Positions 9,270 to 17,873 of a DNA stretch of 51,376 nt are shown piece after piece. Origin of the DNA: Mesorhizobium sp. SCN 65-20 (GTDB lineage: Bacteria > Pseudomonadota > Alphaproteobacteria > Rhizobiales > Rhizobiaceae). How positions within the stretch are numbered: position 1 is the stretch's first letter; each line of letters starts with the position of its first letter. The stretch covers positions 1 through 51,376 of the forward strand of contig MEEF01000023.1 in NCBI GenBank assembly GCA_001724355.1, given 5' to 3'. Both the position numbers and the translations under genes were made by a program. The notes beneath the pieces are model-generated. The model did no database searches and was not told where the DNA came from. It saw only the letters and a list, made by a program, of their open reading frames with translations.

Positions 9270-9605
9270 TCACTCGTGGATCGTGTAAGATCCCATTTCG
9301 CAAAGGTCCTGCGTGTCGGTCGTGGTGTCGAGGTCCGAGCCTTCCTCGAATTCGAACTTCATGTCGTATTTGCAGACGTCGCGTCCGTCGGCGATGGTGA
9401 TTTCCATGCTCTCGCCCGGATTGAGCACGTCCCGACCGAACACGTCGTCCTCCCAGCTGTTGACGCCGACGGGAGAGGTATAGAAGCGCGTCAAAACGGA
9501 CTGCGTTCCGTTCTTGAGCGTGAATACGAGATCCTCGGCCTGGGCCGGCACGGATATGCTCAGGGCCGCCGCCGACAGCACGAGAGCGAAATTGAATTTT
9601 CTCAT
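9270..9605 (-). CDS. Small secreted protein of unknown function
   Basis: A 111-residue exported protein with a clear signal peptide (residues 1-23, ending AQA-ED). The mature part is acidic and beta-rich: an N-terminal LKNGTQSVLTRFYTS stretch, a central LNPGESMEITI, and two cysteines (DVCKYD and DLCEMG) that could form a disulfide. Similar short periplasmic proteins with a W/D-rich NPGE motif are common in rhizobia and lack an assigned role. AGGATG precedes ATG 9605. It is convergent with the putative regulator at 8307-9251, the ends being 18 bases apart. Confidence 0.65.
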   Translation of the reverse strand: MRKFNFALVLSAAALSISVPAQAEDLVFTLKNGTQSVLTRFYTSPVGVNSWEDDVFGRDVLNPGESMEITIADGRDVCKYDMKFEFEEGSDLDTTTDTQDLCEMGSYTIHE

Positions 9606-9754
9606 GATTTCATCCTGTTAGAAGGTGACGGGATCCCGATCGATGGTGTACATGAGTGCCGCCTGCAATTGAAGATTGCTGCCGTCCCATGTTTGGGATG
9701 AATTTTCCCTTGGGGCAGGGTGGCGACGCGGCCGCTGTGGCAGGGGCGAGAATT

Positions 9755-9858
9755 CTACAGCGCCGCGCGTCCTTTTGGACGCGCAAAGGACGCTGTAGCA
9801 CTTTTAAATTTGTGCATGATCCTTTCCGAAAATCGTTCCGATTTTCAGGATCATGCAC
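9755..9858. repeat. RIME1-like mosaic repeat with two large palindromes
   Basis: Two adjacent hairpins make up a 104-bp element. The first has an outer stem CTACAGCG (9755-9762) / CGCTGTAG (9791-9798) and an inner stem GCGCGTCC / GGACGCGC around a TTTT loop (9765-9784). The second is a long palindrome with arms GTGCATGATCC (9812-9822) and GGATCATGCAC (9848-9858), joined by CGAAAATCG/CGATTTTC. The layout and the linking CACTTTTAAATTT match my memory of the RIME1 intergenic element of rhizobia. Its last base touches the stop codon of the sigma-factor gene, so it probably also acts as that gene's 3' hairpin. Confidence 0.8.
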
Positions 9859-10547
9859 TAGGCTCGGCGCAGCCGCTCGATCACGCGGTCGGCCATGCGT
9901 TCGCAGCGAACGCCCATGAACGGAAACAGCTCCGCAAAACCGGCCGAAACCCGACGTTCGATGGCCGATCGCATCAGCCGTCGCGCCCGGAACAGCCGGG
10001 TCTTGACGGTTTCCGGCTTGATCGAAAGCTGTGCTGCGGTCTCCTCCACGCTGAGTTCTTCGACGTCGCGTAGGACGAAGACGATGCGGAACGCCTGAGG
10101 TAGCTCGTCCATCGCCTCCTCGAGCATCTGACGCACCTGGCTGCGGCCGGCTTCGGCATCCGCTCCCGATGTGGGCGGCGTCGGAAACATGACTATCTGG
10201 CCTCCTTCCAGTTCGGTCGCGGTTTCGAGCGGCAGCGACACAGGGCGCTTGCGCCTAACACGTGCCAGGGCCTCGTTGAGCGCGATGCGCGTGAGCCATG
10301 TCGAGAACATCGCATCGCCCCTGAAGCCGTCGAGCCTGGTGAAGGCCCTGACATAGGTCTCCTGGACCACGTCCTCGGCCTCGGCGTCGTCGCGCACGAC
10401 GGCGCGGGCGACGCGGAAGAGACGCTGGTTGTTGCGCTTGATCAGCGCGCGGATTGCCGCCTCATCGGCCTGGCGGGCGAGGGCCACCAGTTCGTCGTCG
10501 CGGGCCGCTTCGTGATCTATCGGGTGCCGCAATGCCAGTGGTCGCAT
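9858..10547 (-). CDS. ECF-family RNA polymerase sigma factor
   Basis: A 229-residue group IV sigma factor. Region 2 is seen at about residues 35-105 (LFRVARAVVRDDAEAEDVVQ, then FRGDAMFSTWLTRIA) and region 4 at about 140-195 (LPQAFRIVFVLRDVEELSVEE, then IKPETVKTRLFRARR). A tail of about 35 residues with one cysteine (GVRCERM) follows. ECF factors direct polymerase to stress-specific promoters and are usually held by an anti-sigma factor; none is encoded next to it here. ATG 10547 follows GAGAGGAGG. It is the third gene of a minus-strand operon after a TTHB210-like protein and a cupredoxin, which suggests that the two exported proteins are targets or sensors of the same response. Confidence 0.92.
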   Translation of the reverse strand: MRPLALRHPIDHEAARDDELVALARQADEAAIRALIKRNNQRLFRVARAVVRDDAEAEDVVQETYVRAFTRLDGFRGDAMFSTWLTRIALNEALARVRRKRPVSLPLETATELEGGQIVMFPTPPTSGADAEAGRSQVRQMLEEAMDELPQAFRIVFVLRDVEELSVEETAAQLSIKPETVKTRLFRARRLMRSAIERRVSAGFAELFPFMGVRCERMADRVIERLRRA

Positions 10548-10559
10548 GCCTGCCTCCTC

Positions 10560-11074
10560 TCATGCCCGCCGCACGATGCCTTTGGCCAGTATCTCCTCGA
10601 CCGGCGGAAAGGCGCTCAGCGCCACCTCAGGCACCGGGTTCGCAGACCCTGCCTCCGCGCTTGGCGCCGGAGGCGTCGGCATCCCCACGACGATGCGCCC
10701 CACCATTCCGGCATGCTCGTGCGGCACGCAGTAGTAATCATACACGCCTTCACGATCGAAGGTGACCGAGAAGGACTGTCCCGGCAGGAGGTAGTCGGAG
10801 TTCCACGGCCTCGCCCCCGGCGGCATGCGCAGCGGGCGTTCGAAGATCGCCGGATGGTAGGACGTCGTCGTGTGCGAATTCCCCGGATCGCGGTTCGTCC
10901 ATCGCACCATCTGCCCCGGCGAGACGCGGATGCCTATCGGGTCGAACCACACATGCGCGCCATCGTCCTTGCCGCGCATCTCGACCTCGACGACGTCGGC
11001 ACCGCTGGCATATCGGCGGGGGAGTGCGGCGAGGAGAACTCCCCCCCGATCACGTCTCTGCGGGTGATCGTCAT
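10560..11074 (-). CDS. Cupredoxin (plastocyanin/azurin-like), frameshifted in signal peptide
   Basis: The mature part is a blue-copper domain: ligand pattern NSHTTTSYH, then YYCVPHEHAGMVG, giving the Cys-His-Met set expected for a type 1 copper site. The natural start, ATG 11074, overlaps the upstream stop as ATGA and opens a Tat-like signal MTITRRDVI. That frame then hits a run of seven G (11047-11041 on the minus strand) and is out of phase with the downstream frame, which continues VLLAALPRRYASGA and the cupredoxin. One extra G would join them into a normal Tat signal (RRDVIGGGVLLAAL). So the gene is broken here, phase-variable, slippage-dependent, or a sequencing error. The coordinates span both frames. 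A start further upstream inside the neighbouring gene would keep the frame but lose the signal. Confidence 0.75.
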
Positions 11075-11481
11075 TTCGCAACCCGGGCTTCGTCGGCCTT
11101 GGACACGTGCCAGAGCACGACATGGGCGTGCGGTTCCTCAACGCCGGGATGGCCGGCGTTGTAGTAGACGCTGACGTGGTCGACCACGCCGCCCGGTGCA
11201 GCCAGGTCGTCGAAGCGCTTGTCCGGACTTAGGTCCTTGATCGGCAGCATGAAGACGGTGCTGACCAGCTTGCCGTCGTGGTCGTAGGCGAGGAAGGGGC
11301 CAGCCGGCAGCGTTGCCGGATCGACGAAAAGCTGGCCCATGCCGGGCAGGAAGTCGGGCAGCTTGACCAGGCTGCTCACGGCCTTGAAGGCGCCGGGAGG
11401 CGGTGACTTGGTGACATCCTGGGTGAATGCCGGCACGGAACCGGCAAGCATCAGCGTCAATGCGATCGGTATTGTTTTCAT
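11071..11481 (-). CDS. Exported TTHB210-like (DUF5602-type) protein
   Basis: A 136-residue exported protein with a signal peptide (MKTIPIALTLMLAGSVPAFT). The mature part has a motif VDHVSVYYNAGHPGVEEPHAHVVLWHVS with several His residues, as I recall for TTHB210-type proteins; the Thermus namesake is controlled by an ECF sigma factor, which agrees with the gene order here (this gene, cupredoxin, ECF sigma). The clustered His and Glu could bind a metal. ATG 11481 is preceded by GGAGACC at 8 bases; a much longer reading frame starting at 11844 is not credible because it skips this signal peptide. The stop overlaps the next start (ATGA), pointing to translational coupling with the cupredoxin. Confidence 0.72.
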   Translation of the reverse strand: MKTIPIALTLMLAGSVPAFTQDVTKSPPPGAFKAVSSLVKLPDFLPGMGQLFVDPATLPAGPFLAYDHDGKLVSTVFMLPIKDLSPDKRFDDLAAPGGVVDHVSVYYNAGHPGVEEPHAHVVLWHVSKADEARVAK

Positions 11482-11916
11482 CGGTAGGTCTCCATGGCCA
11501 ACGCCTCGAGGTGCAGAGGCAAACCATTGGATGCTGCGTTTCGGAAAAGGTTCCCGGAGCCTCGTCGCTGCCGCCGGGAGGCGCAGGGACAGGGCGCTCC
11601 AGGGATGGATTTCGGCCCGCGAAACGCGCGCGCATTTGCCTCGTTCGCCTCGGTTGTGGAACGGTCGCAACAGGGCTAACTTGTCGCCAGCAAAGACCCG
11701 CGCACCCCTCTGCATCGGAGTTGGCACCGAGATGCCAGTTGAACCAGATGGCGGTAGAAGAACTCGCGACCATGCCAATTGCGGTCCAAGCATCGCAATC
11801 TTAGCCGGCACAGTAAGGTGCGCCGGCCTCACGCAAGAGAGCATGGCGACGACCCGTTTGACGTGGCGCTACGCGGCCACGTGGTGGCAATCAACTGAAC
11901 GGTAGGAGGTGTAGTC
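11482..11916. promoter_or_regulatory. Divergent intergenic region between ECF operon and adh
   Basis: No gene is supported in these 435 bases. On the minus strand GGGAACC (11555-11549), part of GGAA-N4-TTCC, resembles the -35 element of ECF promoters and would lie about 70 bases before the first gene of the sigma operon. A matching -10 element is not obvious, so autoregulation is only a guess. On the plus side the adh gene has a strong Shine-Dalgarno TAGGAGG at 11904-11910; I see no clear Fnr/FixK box. Confidence 0.35.
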
Positions 11917-12942
11917 ATGGCAAAAACCATGAAGGCGGCGGTCGTTCGGGCGTTCCGATCCCCACTCGTCATCGAAGAGGTCGAAGTGCCGACACCAGGC
12001 CCCGGCCAGATCCTCGTGAAATACGAGGCCACGGGGGTCTGCCACACCGACCTGCATGCCGCCAATGGCGACTGGCCGGTGAAGCCAAATCCGCCGTTCA
12101 TTCCCGGGCATGAAGGCGTGGGCTTCGTCTCCGCGGTGGGCGCGGGCGTGAAGCGAGTGAAGGAGGGCGATCGCGTCGGCGTGCCCTGGCTGCACACCGC
12201 CTGCGGCTACTGCCCGTACTGTCGCACGGGCTGGGAGACGCTGTGCGGGGCCCAGCAGAACACCGGATATTCGGTCAACGGCACCTTCGCCCAGTTCGGC
12301 CTTGCCGATCCCGACTTCGTGGGTCGCCTGCCGGACAAGCTCGAGTTCGGGCCGGCAGCGCCCGTGCTGTGTGCGGGGGTGACCGTCTACAAGGGCCTCA
12401 AGGAAACCGAGGTGAGGCCCGGCGAGTGGGTCGCCGTTTCGGGAGTGGGCGGCCTGGGCCACATGGCGGTCCAATACGCCAAGGCCATGGGCATGCACGT
12501 GGTTGCCGCCGACATCTTCGACGACAAGCTGGCGCTGGCCAAACAACTCGGCGCGGACGTCGTCGTCAACGGCAAGGACAAGGATGCCGTCGCGCAAGTC
12601 CAGAAAGCGACGGGAGGCGTGCACGGGGTGCTGGTGACCGCCGTCTCGCCCGCAGCCATGGAGCAGGCCTTCGGGTTCATGCGCTCCAAGGGCACGATGT
12701 CGCTCGTGGGTCTTCCGCCCGGAATGATCTCGCTGCCGGTCTTCGACACCGTGCTGAAGCGGATCACCGTGCGCGGCTCCATCGTGGGAACGCGTCAGGA
12801 CCTCGAGGAGTCGCTGGAGTTCGCGGCGGAGGGAAAGGTTGCCTCGCATTTCTCCTGGGACGACCTGGAGAACATCAACCACATCTTCCGCCGCATGGAA
12901 GAAGGCAAGATTGACGGTCGCATAGTCATGCGACTGAATTGA
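11917..12942 (+). CDS. adhP: Zinc-dependent alcohol dehydrogenase (AdhP type)
   Basis: A 341-residue medium-chain dehydrogenase, the usual length of AdhP. Catalytic zinc ligands are seen in GVCHTD (Cys42) and PGHEG (His65, Glu66); the structural zinc site has all four cysteines (C96, C99, C102, C110 in ACGYCPYCRTGWETLC). The Rossmann motif is SGVGGLGHM. It interconverts primary alcohols and aldehydes with NAD(H). The start ATG follows TAGGAGG. The gene is 42 bases before phosphoketolase on the same strand, so the pair is likely co-transcribed; together they suit overflow or low-oxygen carbon metabolism, making acetyl phosphate and handling ethanol/acetaldehyde. Confidence 0.92.
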   Translation: MAKTMKAAVVRAFRSPLVIEEVEVPTPGPGQILVKYEATGVCHTDLHAANGDWPVKPNPPFIPGHEGVGFVSAVGAGVKRVKEGDRVGVPWLHTACGYCPYCRTGWETLCGAQQNTGYSVNGTFAQFGLADPDFVGRLPDKLEFGPAAPVLCAGVTVYKGLKETEVRPGEWVAVSGVGGLGHMAVQYAKAMGMHVVAADIFDDKLALAKQLGADVVVNGKDKDAVAQVQKATGGVHGVLVTAVSPAAMEQAFGFMRSKGTMSLVGLPPGMISLPVFDTVLKRITVRGSIVGTRQDLEESLEFAAEGKVASHFSWDDLENINHIFRRMEEGKIDGRIVMRLN

Positions 12943-12984
12943 TAAAGCAGCGGCCAGGTCCGGCATTCAATCGTGGAGGCACTC

Positions 12985-15441
12985 ATGGTTTCCAGCAAGA
13001 CGGCAGCAGTTACCCTCGACGATAGCCTTGACGCCAAAGGGCCATTGTCGGCTGAAGAACTCCAGTTGATGAATGCCTATTGGCGGGCGTCGAACTATCT
13101 CTCGGTCGGCCAGATCTATCTTCTGGACAATCCGATGCTGAGGGAGCCGCTGAAACGTGAGCACATCAAGCCGCGACTGCTCGGCCACTGGGGCACCTCG
13201 CCGGGGCTGAACATGCTCTACGTTCACCTGAACCGGCTGATCAAGCGTGACGACCTCAACATGATCTACATCATCGGCCCGGGCCACGGCGGGCCGTCGC
13301 TGGTCGCGCACGCCTACCTCGAAGGCACCTACAGCGACGTCTACCCCAGCATCAGCCAGGACGAGGAGGGGATGCAGAAGCTGTTCAAGCAGTTCAGCTT
13401 CCCGGGCGGCATCCCCAGCCACGTCGCTCCCGAGACACCGGGCAGCATCCATGAAGGCGGAGAACTCGGCTATGCGCTCAGCCACGCCTATGGCGCTGCC
13501 TTCGACAATCCGGACCTGATCGTTGCCTGCGTGGTCGGCGACGGCGAGGCCGAGACCGGACCGCTTGCCACGGGCTGGCAGGGCAACAAGTTCCTCAATC
13601 CCGCGCGCGACGGCTGCGTGCTGCCCATCCTCCACCTCAACGGCTACAAGATCGCCAATCCCTGCTTCCTGGCCCGCATCCCGAAGGACGAACTGCAGAA
13701 GTTCTTCGAGGGCATGGGCTATGCGCCCATCTTCGTCGAGGGCCGCGACCCCGGCGACGTCCACCAGCAACTGGCAGGCGCGATGGACACAGCCATGGCG
13801 GAGATCAAGCGCATCTGGGCGGACGCCAGGGAACGCGGCAACCTGAAGCGCCCGGCATGGCCGATGATCGTCTTCCGCACGCCCAAGGGGTGGACCTGCC
13901 CGCCCGAGATCGACGGCAAGAAGTGCGAGGACTACTGGCGGTCGCACCAGGTGCCCATGGGCGACATGGACAAGCTCGAGCACATCCGCATTCTCGAACA
14001 GTGGATGAAGAGCTATCGGCCCGAGGAGCTTTTCGACAGCGCCGGCCGCTTCAAGCCCGAACTGGCGGCGCTTGCCCCTGCCGGACACCGCCGCATGAGC
14101 GACAATCCGCATGCCAATGGCGGCGTGCTGCTGCGCGACCTCAAGCTGCCCGACTTCCGCGACTACGCGGTGGAGGTGCCCAGCCCCGGTGCTACATCGG
14201 TCGAGTCCGCGCGCGTGATGGGAAAATACCTGCGCGACGTCATGAAGCTGAACATGGACAACAAGAATTTCCGCCTGTTCAGCCCCGACGAGAACAATTC
14301 CAACCGCTGGCAGGATGTGCTGGAGGTCACCAATCGCTGCTACATGGCGGAGATCTATCCGGAGGACGACCATCTGGCCCCAGATGGGCGGGTCATGGAA
14401 GTGCTCAGCGAGCACCAGTGCCAGGGCTGGCTGGAGGGCTACCTGCTCACCGGGCGGCACGGCTTCTTCTCGTGCTACGAAGCCTTCATCCACATCATCG
14501 ACTCGATGTTCAACCAGCATGCCAAATGGCTGAAGGTGTGCAACGAGATCCCCTGGCGGCGGCCGATCGGCTCGCTGAACTACTTCCTGAGCTCGCATGT
14601 CTGGCGGCAGGACCACAACGGGTTCAGCCATCAGGACCCCGGCTTCATCGATCATGTGGTGAACAAGAAGGCCGACGTCATCCGCGTCTACCTGCCCGCC
14701 GACGCCAACACCCTGCTTTCGGTCACCGCGCACTGCCTGAGCAGTCGCAACTACGTCAACGTGGTGGTGGCCGGCAAGCAGCCTGCGCCGCAATGGCTGA
14801 CGATGGACGAGGCCATCAAGCATTGCACCGAGGGGCTGGGCATCTGGGAGTGGGCCAGCAACGACAAGGGAACCGAGCCCGATGTCGTCATGGCGTGCTG
14901 CGGCGATGTTCCGACCCTCGAGACGCTTGCCGCTGTCGACCTGATCCGGGAGCATCTACCGGAGCTCAAGGTGCGCGTGATCAACGTCGTGAACCTGATG
15001 AAGCTGCAGCCGGAGAAAGAGCACCCGCACGGGCTTTCGGATCGCGATTTCGATGCGCTGTTCACCAAGGACAAGCCGATCATCTTCGCTTTCCACGGCT
15101 ATCCCTGGCTGATCCACCGGCTGACCTACAGGCGCACCAACCACGGCAACCTGCATGTTCGGGGCTACAAGGAGGAGGGCACGACGACGACACCCTTCGA
15201 CATGGTGGTCCTGAACCAGATGGATCGCTTCCATCTTGTCGAGGACGTCATCGACCGGCTGCCGCAACTGGGTTCCCGCGCCGCCTACTTCAAGCAGGCG
15301 ATCCACGGCAAGCTTATCGAGCATCGCCAGTACATCGAGAAGCATGGCGACGACATGCCGTCGATCGTCGACTGGAAATGGGGCGGCAGGGCTGCCGGCG
15401 AAACGCCGCGTGGAACTTCGACCGAAGGCGATAACGCCTGA
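12985..15441 (+). CDS. xfp: Phosphoketolase (xylulose-5-phosphate/fructose-6-phosphate)
   Basis: The 818-residue product is a full-length thiamine-diphosphate phosphoketolase, which splits xylulose 5-phosphate (or fructose 6-phosphate) with phosphate into acetyl phosphate and glyceraldehyde 3-phosphate (or erythrose 4-phosphate). Signatures include [33 protein letters not shown] and the ThDP/Mg loop VGDGEAETG (about residues 184-192). GGAGG at 12975-12979 sets ATG 12985; a GTG at 12973 is in frame but overlaps that site. It lies between adhP and a glycoamylase-like gene. Acetate kinase or phosphotransacetylase, needed to use acetyl phosphate, is not in the window. Confidence 0.96.
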   Translation: MVSSKTAAVTLDDSLDAKGPLSAEELQLMNAYWRASNYLSVGQIYLLDNPMLREPLKREHIKPRLLGHWGTSPGLNMLYVHLNRLIKRDDLNMIYIIGPGHGGPSLVAHAYLEGTYSDVYPSISQDEEGMQKLFKQFSFPGGIPSHVAPETPGSIHEGGELGYALSHAYGAAFDNPDLIVACVVGDGEAETGPLATGWQGNKFLNPARDGCVLPILHLNGYKIANPCFLARIPKDELQKFFEGMGYAPIFVEGRDPGDVHQQLAGAMDTAMAEIKRIWADARERGNLKRPAWPMIVFRTPKGWTCPPEIDGKKCEDYWRSHQVPMGDMDKLEHIRILEQWMKSYRPEELFDSAGRFKPELAALAPAGHRRMSDNPHANGGVLLRDLKLPDFRDYAVEVPSPGATSVESARVMGKYLRDVMKLNMDNKNFRLFSPDENNSNRWQDVLEVTNRCYMAEIYPEDDHLAPDGRVMEVLSEHQCQGWLEGYLLTGRHGFFSCYEAFIHIIDSMFNQHAKWLKVCNEIPWRRPIGSLNYFLSSHVWRQDHNGFSHQDPGFIDHVVNKKADVIRVYLPADANTLLSVTAHCLSSRNYVNVVVAGKQPAPQWLTMDEAIKHCTEGLGIWEWASNDKGTEPDVVMACCGDVPTLETLAAVDLIREHLPELKVRVINVVNLMKLQPEKEHPHGLSDRDFDALFTKDKPIIFAFHGYPWLIHRLTYRRTNHGNLHVRGYKEEGTTTTPFDMVVLNQMDRFHLVEDVIDRLPQLGSRAAYFKQAIHGKLIEHRQYIEKHGDDMPSIVDWKWGGRAAGETPRGTSTEGDNA

Positions 15442-15474
15442 CGACAGGGCGGCTGCGATGCCTGGTTAGCGTGG

Positions 15475-16785
15475 ATGTTCTCGATTGATCCCGACTTCGA
15501 TCGCATGCCGACCGAGCAGGATCTCGCTCGGCTGCAGTTCACGACGCTGCTGTACTATCTGCATTGCACGAACCCCGACAACGGGCTCGTGCGGGACAAG
15601 ACCCAGGAGGATGCGCCGGCAAGCATCTCGGCCATCGGCATGGCGCTTGCGACGATCCCCGTCGTCGTCGAGCGCGGCATCATCATTCGCAAATTCGCGG
15701 CGAAGATAACCCGCAAGCGGCTGCAGTTCCTGCTCCAGTGCCCGCAGGGGCCGGAGCCCGATGCATCCGGCTACAAGGGCTTCTTCTACCATTTCCTCGA
15801 CATAGAAACGGGCCGCCGGGTCTGGGAATGCGAACTCTCGACCATCGATACCGCATTCCTGCTCGCCGGCGCGTTGACCGTGGCCACCTATTTCGATGGC
15901 GAGACCGCGGACGAGATCGAAATCCGGCAACTCGCCAACGCACTCTACCAACGGGCTGACTGGAATTGGGCGTGCGACCACGGGCTTACCCTCACTCATG
16001 GCTGGAGGCCGGAAAGCGGTTTCATCCCCTACCGCTGGCGCGGCTACGACGAGGGCCTGCTGCTCTACCTGCTTGGCCTGGGTTCGCCGACCCATCCGTT
16101 GCCGCCAGAATCCTACGCCGCCTACACCGAAAGCTATGAGTGGCGGAACATCTACGGTCGGGAATTGCTGCATTCCGGGCCGCTGTTCACCCACCAGTTG
16201 TCCCATATGTGGGTGGATTTTCGTGGCATTCGTGATGATTTCATGCGCGACCACGACAGCGACTATTTCCAGAACAGCCGCCACGCAACATTCGTCCAGC
16301 AGGAATACGCGATCCGCAACCCGCTGAACTTCGTCGGTTATGGCGAGCATTGCTGGGGGTTCACCGCAAGCGACGGACCGGGCTGGATCACGCGCGAGGT
16401 GGATGGGGTCGAGCGGACGTTCTACGACTACCTTGCCAGAGGCGCACCCTTCGGTCCCGATGACGGCACCATCTCGCCTTGGGTCGTCGTCGCGTCCTTG
16501 CCCTTCGCGCCGGAGATCGTGGTGCCGACCGTGCAGAACTTCGCGCGGATGAAGCTGGACATGACCAAGCTCTACGGCTTCAGGCCGTCGTTCAACCGCA
16601 CTTTCGAGGTGGAAGACAGTCCCACTGGCTGGTGGGTCAGCCCGTATCACTTCGGCATCGATCAGGGACCGGTCGTCCTGATGATCGAGAACTATCGGAC
16701 GGGGCTGCTCTGGAACATCATGCGCAACTGCCAGCCCCTGGTCACCGGTTTGCGCCGCGCCGGCTTCACCGGAGGCTGGCTATAG
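15475..16785 (+). CDS. Glycoamylase-like glycoside hydrolase family protein
   Basis: A 436-residue protein resembling the glycoamylase-like domain found C-terminally in cyclic beta-1,2-glucan synthases (NdvB) and in GH144-type beta-1,2-glucanases. Recognisable parts are an (alpha/alpha) helical pattern with GYKGFFYHFLDIETGRR, ECELSTIDTAFLLAG, WGWxxDHG-like WNWACDHG, FIPYRWRGYDEGLLLYLLGLG and YGEHCWGFTASDGP. It lacks a signal peptide, so either it is cytoplasmic or its export is unusual. It follows xfp by 33 bases in the same direction. A role in turning over a beta-glucan is a family-based guess. The start lacks a strong ribosome-binding site, but the N-terminus aligns with the domain start. 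Confidence 0.8.
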   Translation: MFSIDPDFDRMPTEQDLARLQFTTLLYYLHCTNPDNGLVRDKTQEDAPASISAIGMALATIPVVVERGIIIRKFAAKITRKRLQFLLQCPQGPEPDASGYKGFFYHFLDIETGRRVWECELSTIDTAFLLAGALTVATYFDGETADEIEIRQLANALYQRADWNWACDHGLTLTHGWRPESGFIPYRWRGYDEGLLLYLLGLGSPTHPLPPESYAAYTESYEWRNIYGRELLHSGPLFTHQLSHMWVDFRGIRDDFMRDHDSDYFQNSRHATFVQQEYAIRNPLNFVGYGEHCWGFTASDGPGWITREVDGVERTFYDYLARGAPFGPDDGTISPWVVVASLPFAPEIVVPTVQNFARMKLDMTKLYGFRPSFNRTFEVEDSPTGWWVSPYHFGIDQGPVVLMIENYRTGLLWNIMRNCQPLVTGLRRAGFTGGWL

Positions 16786-16837
16786 GCGAGTTCTCAGGCG
16801 CGACAGGACGCGGCCAGAGGCGGCTGGTAAGGTTCGG

Positions 16838-17014
16838 TTAGCTGACCGTATTTTCCTTCCGGCGCTCGCAATCCCTCCCGCCGCCTTGTCCGCTCGGCTG
16901 CGGGCAATTGGCGCCGGTGCATTCCTCGCCTGCCGCACGGGCGGGCGCCACCGTGCCGGCACTGGCAGCGGCCAAAAGCACCGCCGTTGATAGGGCTAAG
17001 AGGAGCAGGCGCAT
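16838..17014 (-). CDS. Very small secreted protein with three cysteines (58 aa)
   Basis: This short gene is below usual length limits but well supported: ATG 17014 is preceded by AAGGAG at good spacing, residues 1-28 form a clean signal peptide (MRLLLLALSTAVLLAAA ... ARA), and the mature peptide of about 30 residues is hydrophilic with three cysteines (EECTGANCPQP ... RDCERR) and a Gly-rich middle. It ends in TAA at 16838. It lies alone between the glycoamylase-like gene (convergent) and the carbonic anhydrase (divergent). Function unknown; similar short exported Cys peptides are frequent in rhizobia and mostly unannotated. Confidence 0.62.
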   Translation of the reverse strand: MRLLLLALSTAVLLAAASAGTVAPARAAGEECTGANCPQPSGQGGGRDCERRKENTVS

Positions 17015-17213
17015 GTCACTCTCCTTGCTTGGGTGCCTTGGCGTCCGCCAAAGGCTCGCAACCGAAAATGCGACACTTACCCTCGCCGGCGCTTGGCGGG
17101 CGAGCGGCGGGACGTGTGGAGAGAATAGTGCAATCTCGCCTTAGGTAAAGCGCATCGACGCTGCCGGTGCTTTTGCATTGCCGCGCGGACCATTTCCGTT
17201 TAAGGCCAAGCTC

Positions 17214-17858
17214 ATGCTGCACCTGCCCGAGAAACTGCTCGCCGGTTATCGCAACTTCATGACCGGCCGCTATCCGGCCGAGACGGATCATTATCGATCC
17301 CTGGCGCGAGAGGGCCAGACCCCGGAGACTATGGTCATCGCCTGCTGCGATTCGCGCGCGGCACCCGAAACCATCTTCGAGGCGGGCCCGGGTGAACTGT
17401 TTGTCGTCCGTAACGTCGCCAATCTGGTGCCGCCCTATTCGCCGGACGGCGAGTTCCACTCCACCTCGGCCGCGCTGGAGTTCGCGGTACAGGCGCTGAA
17501 GGTCAAGAACATCGTCGTCATGGGGCATGGCCGCTGCGGCGGCATCCGCTCGGCGCTCGATCCGAACTCGAGCCCGCTTTCGCCCGGCGACTTCATCGGC
17601 AAGTGGATGAGCTTGGTTGCGCCTGCCGCCGAAACGGTTTCGGGCAACACGATGATGACCCAGTCCGAGCGCCAGACGGCTCTCGAACGCATCTCGATCC
17701 GCTACTCGATCGCCAATCTGCGCACGTTTCCTTGCGTGAAGATCCTCGAGCAGAAGGGCAAGCTGGAACTCTTCGGCGCCTGGTTCGACATCTCGACGGG
17801 CGAACTCTGGGTCATGGACCGCAACACAGGCGACTTCGAGCGGCCGGCAATCGCCTGA
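17214..17858 (+). CDS. Beta-class carbonic anhydrase
   Basis: The 214-residue product has the beta-carbonic anhydrase zinc site: Cys45 and the Asp-Arg dyad in CCDSR, then His105 and Cys108 in GHGRCGGI. It reversibly hydrates CO2 to bicarbonate in the cytoplasm. Other conserved stretches are VVRNVANLVPPY and SAALEFAVQAL. ATG 17214 starts the family-typical N-terminus (MLHLPEKLLAGYRNF); a TTG at 17178 would add 12 residues and is less likely. It is monocistronic by layout, with a divergent tiny gene upstream and a convergent gene 15 bases downstream. Confidence 0.95.
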   Translation: MLHLPEKLLAGYRNFMTGRYPAETDHYRSLAREGQTPETMVIACCDSRAAPETIFEAGPGELFVVRNVANLVPPYSPDGEFHSTSAALEFAVQALKVKNIVVMGHGRCGGIRSALDPNSSPLSPGDFIGKWMSLVAPAAETVSGNTMMTQSERQTALERISIRYSIANLRTFPCVKILEQKGKLELFGAWFDISTGELWVMDRNTGDFERPAIA

Positions 17859-17873
17859 TCCGAACACTGCCAG

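Noticed and set aside
12967..14955. 662-codon open frame antisense to phosphoketolase
   Set aside because: Composition is typical of antisense frames in GC-rich genes; no domain, and the sense strand encodes an intact enzyme.
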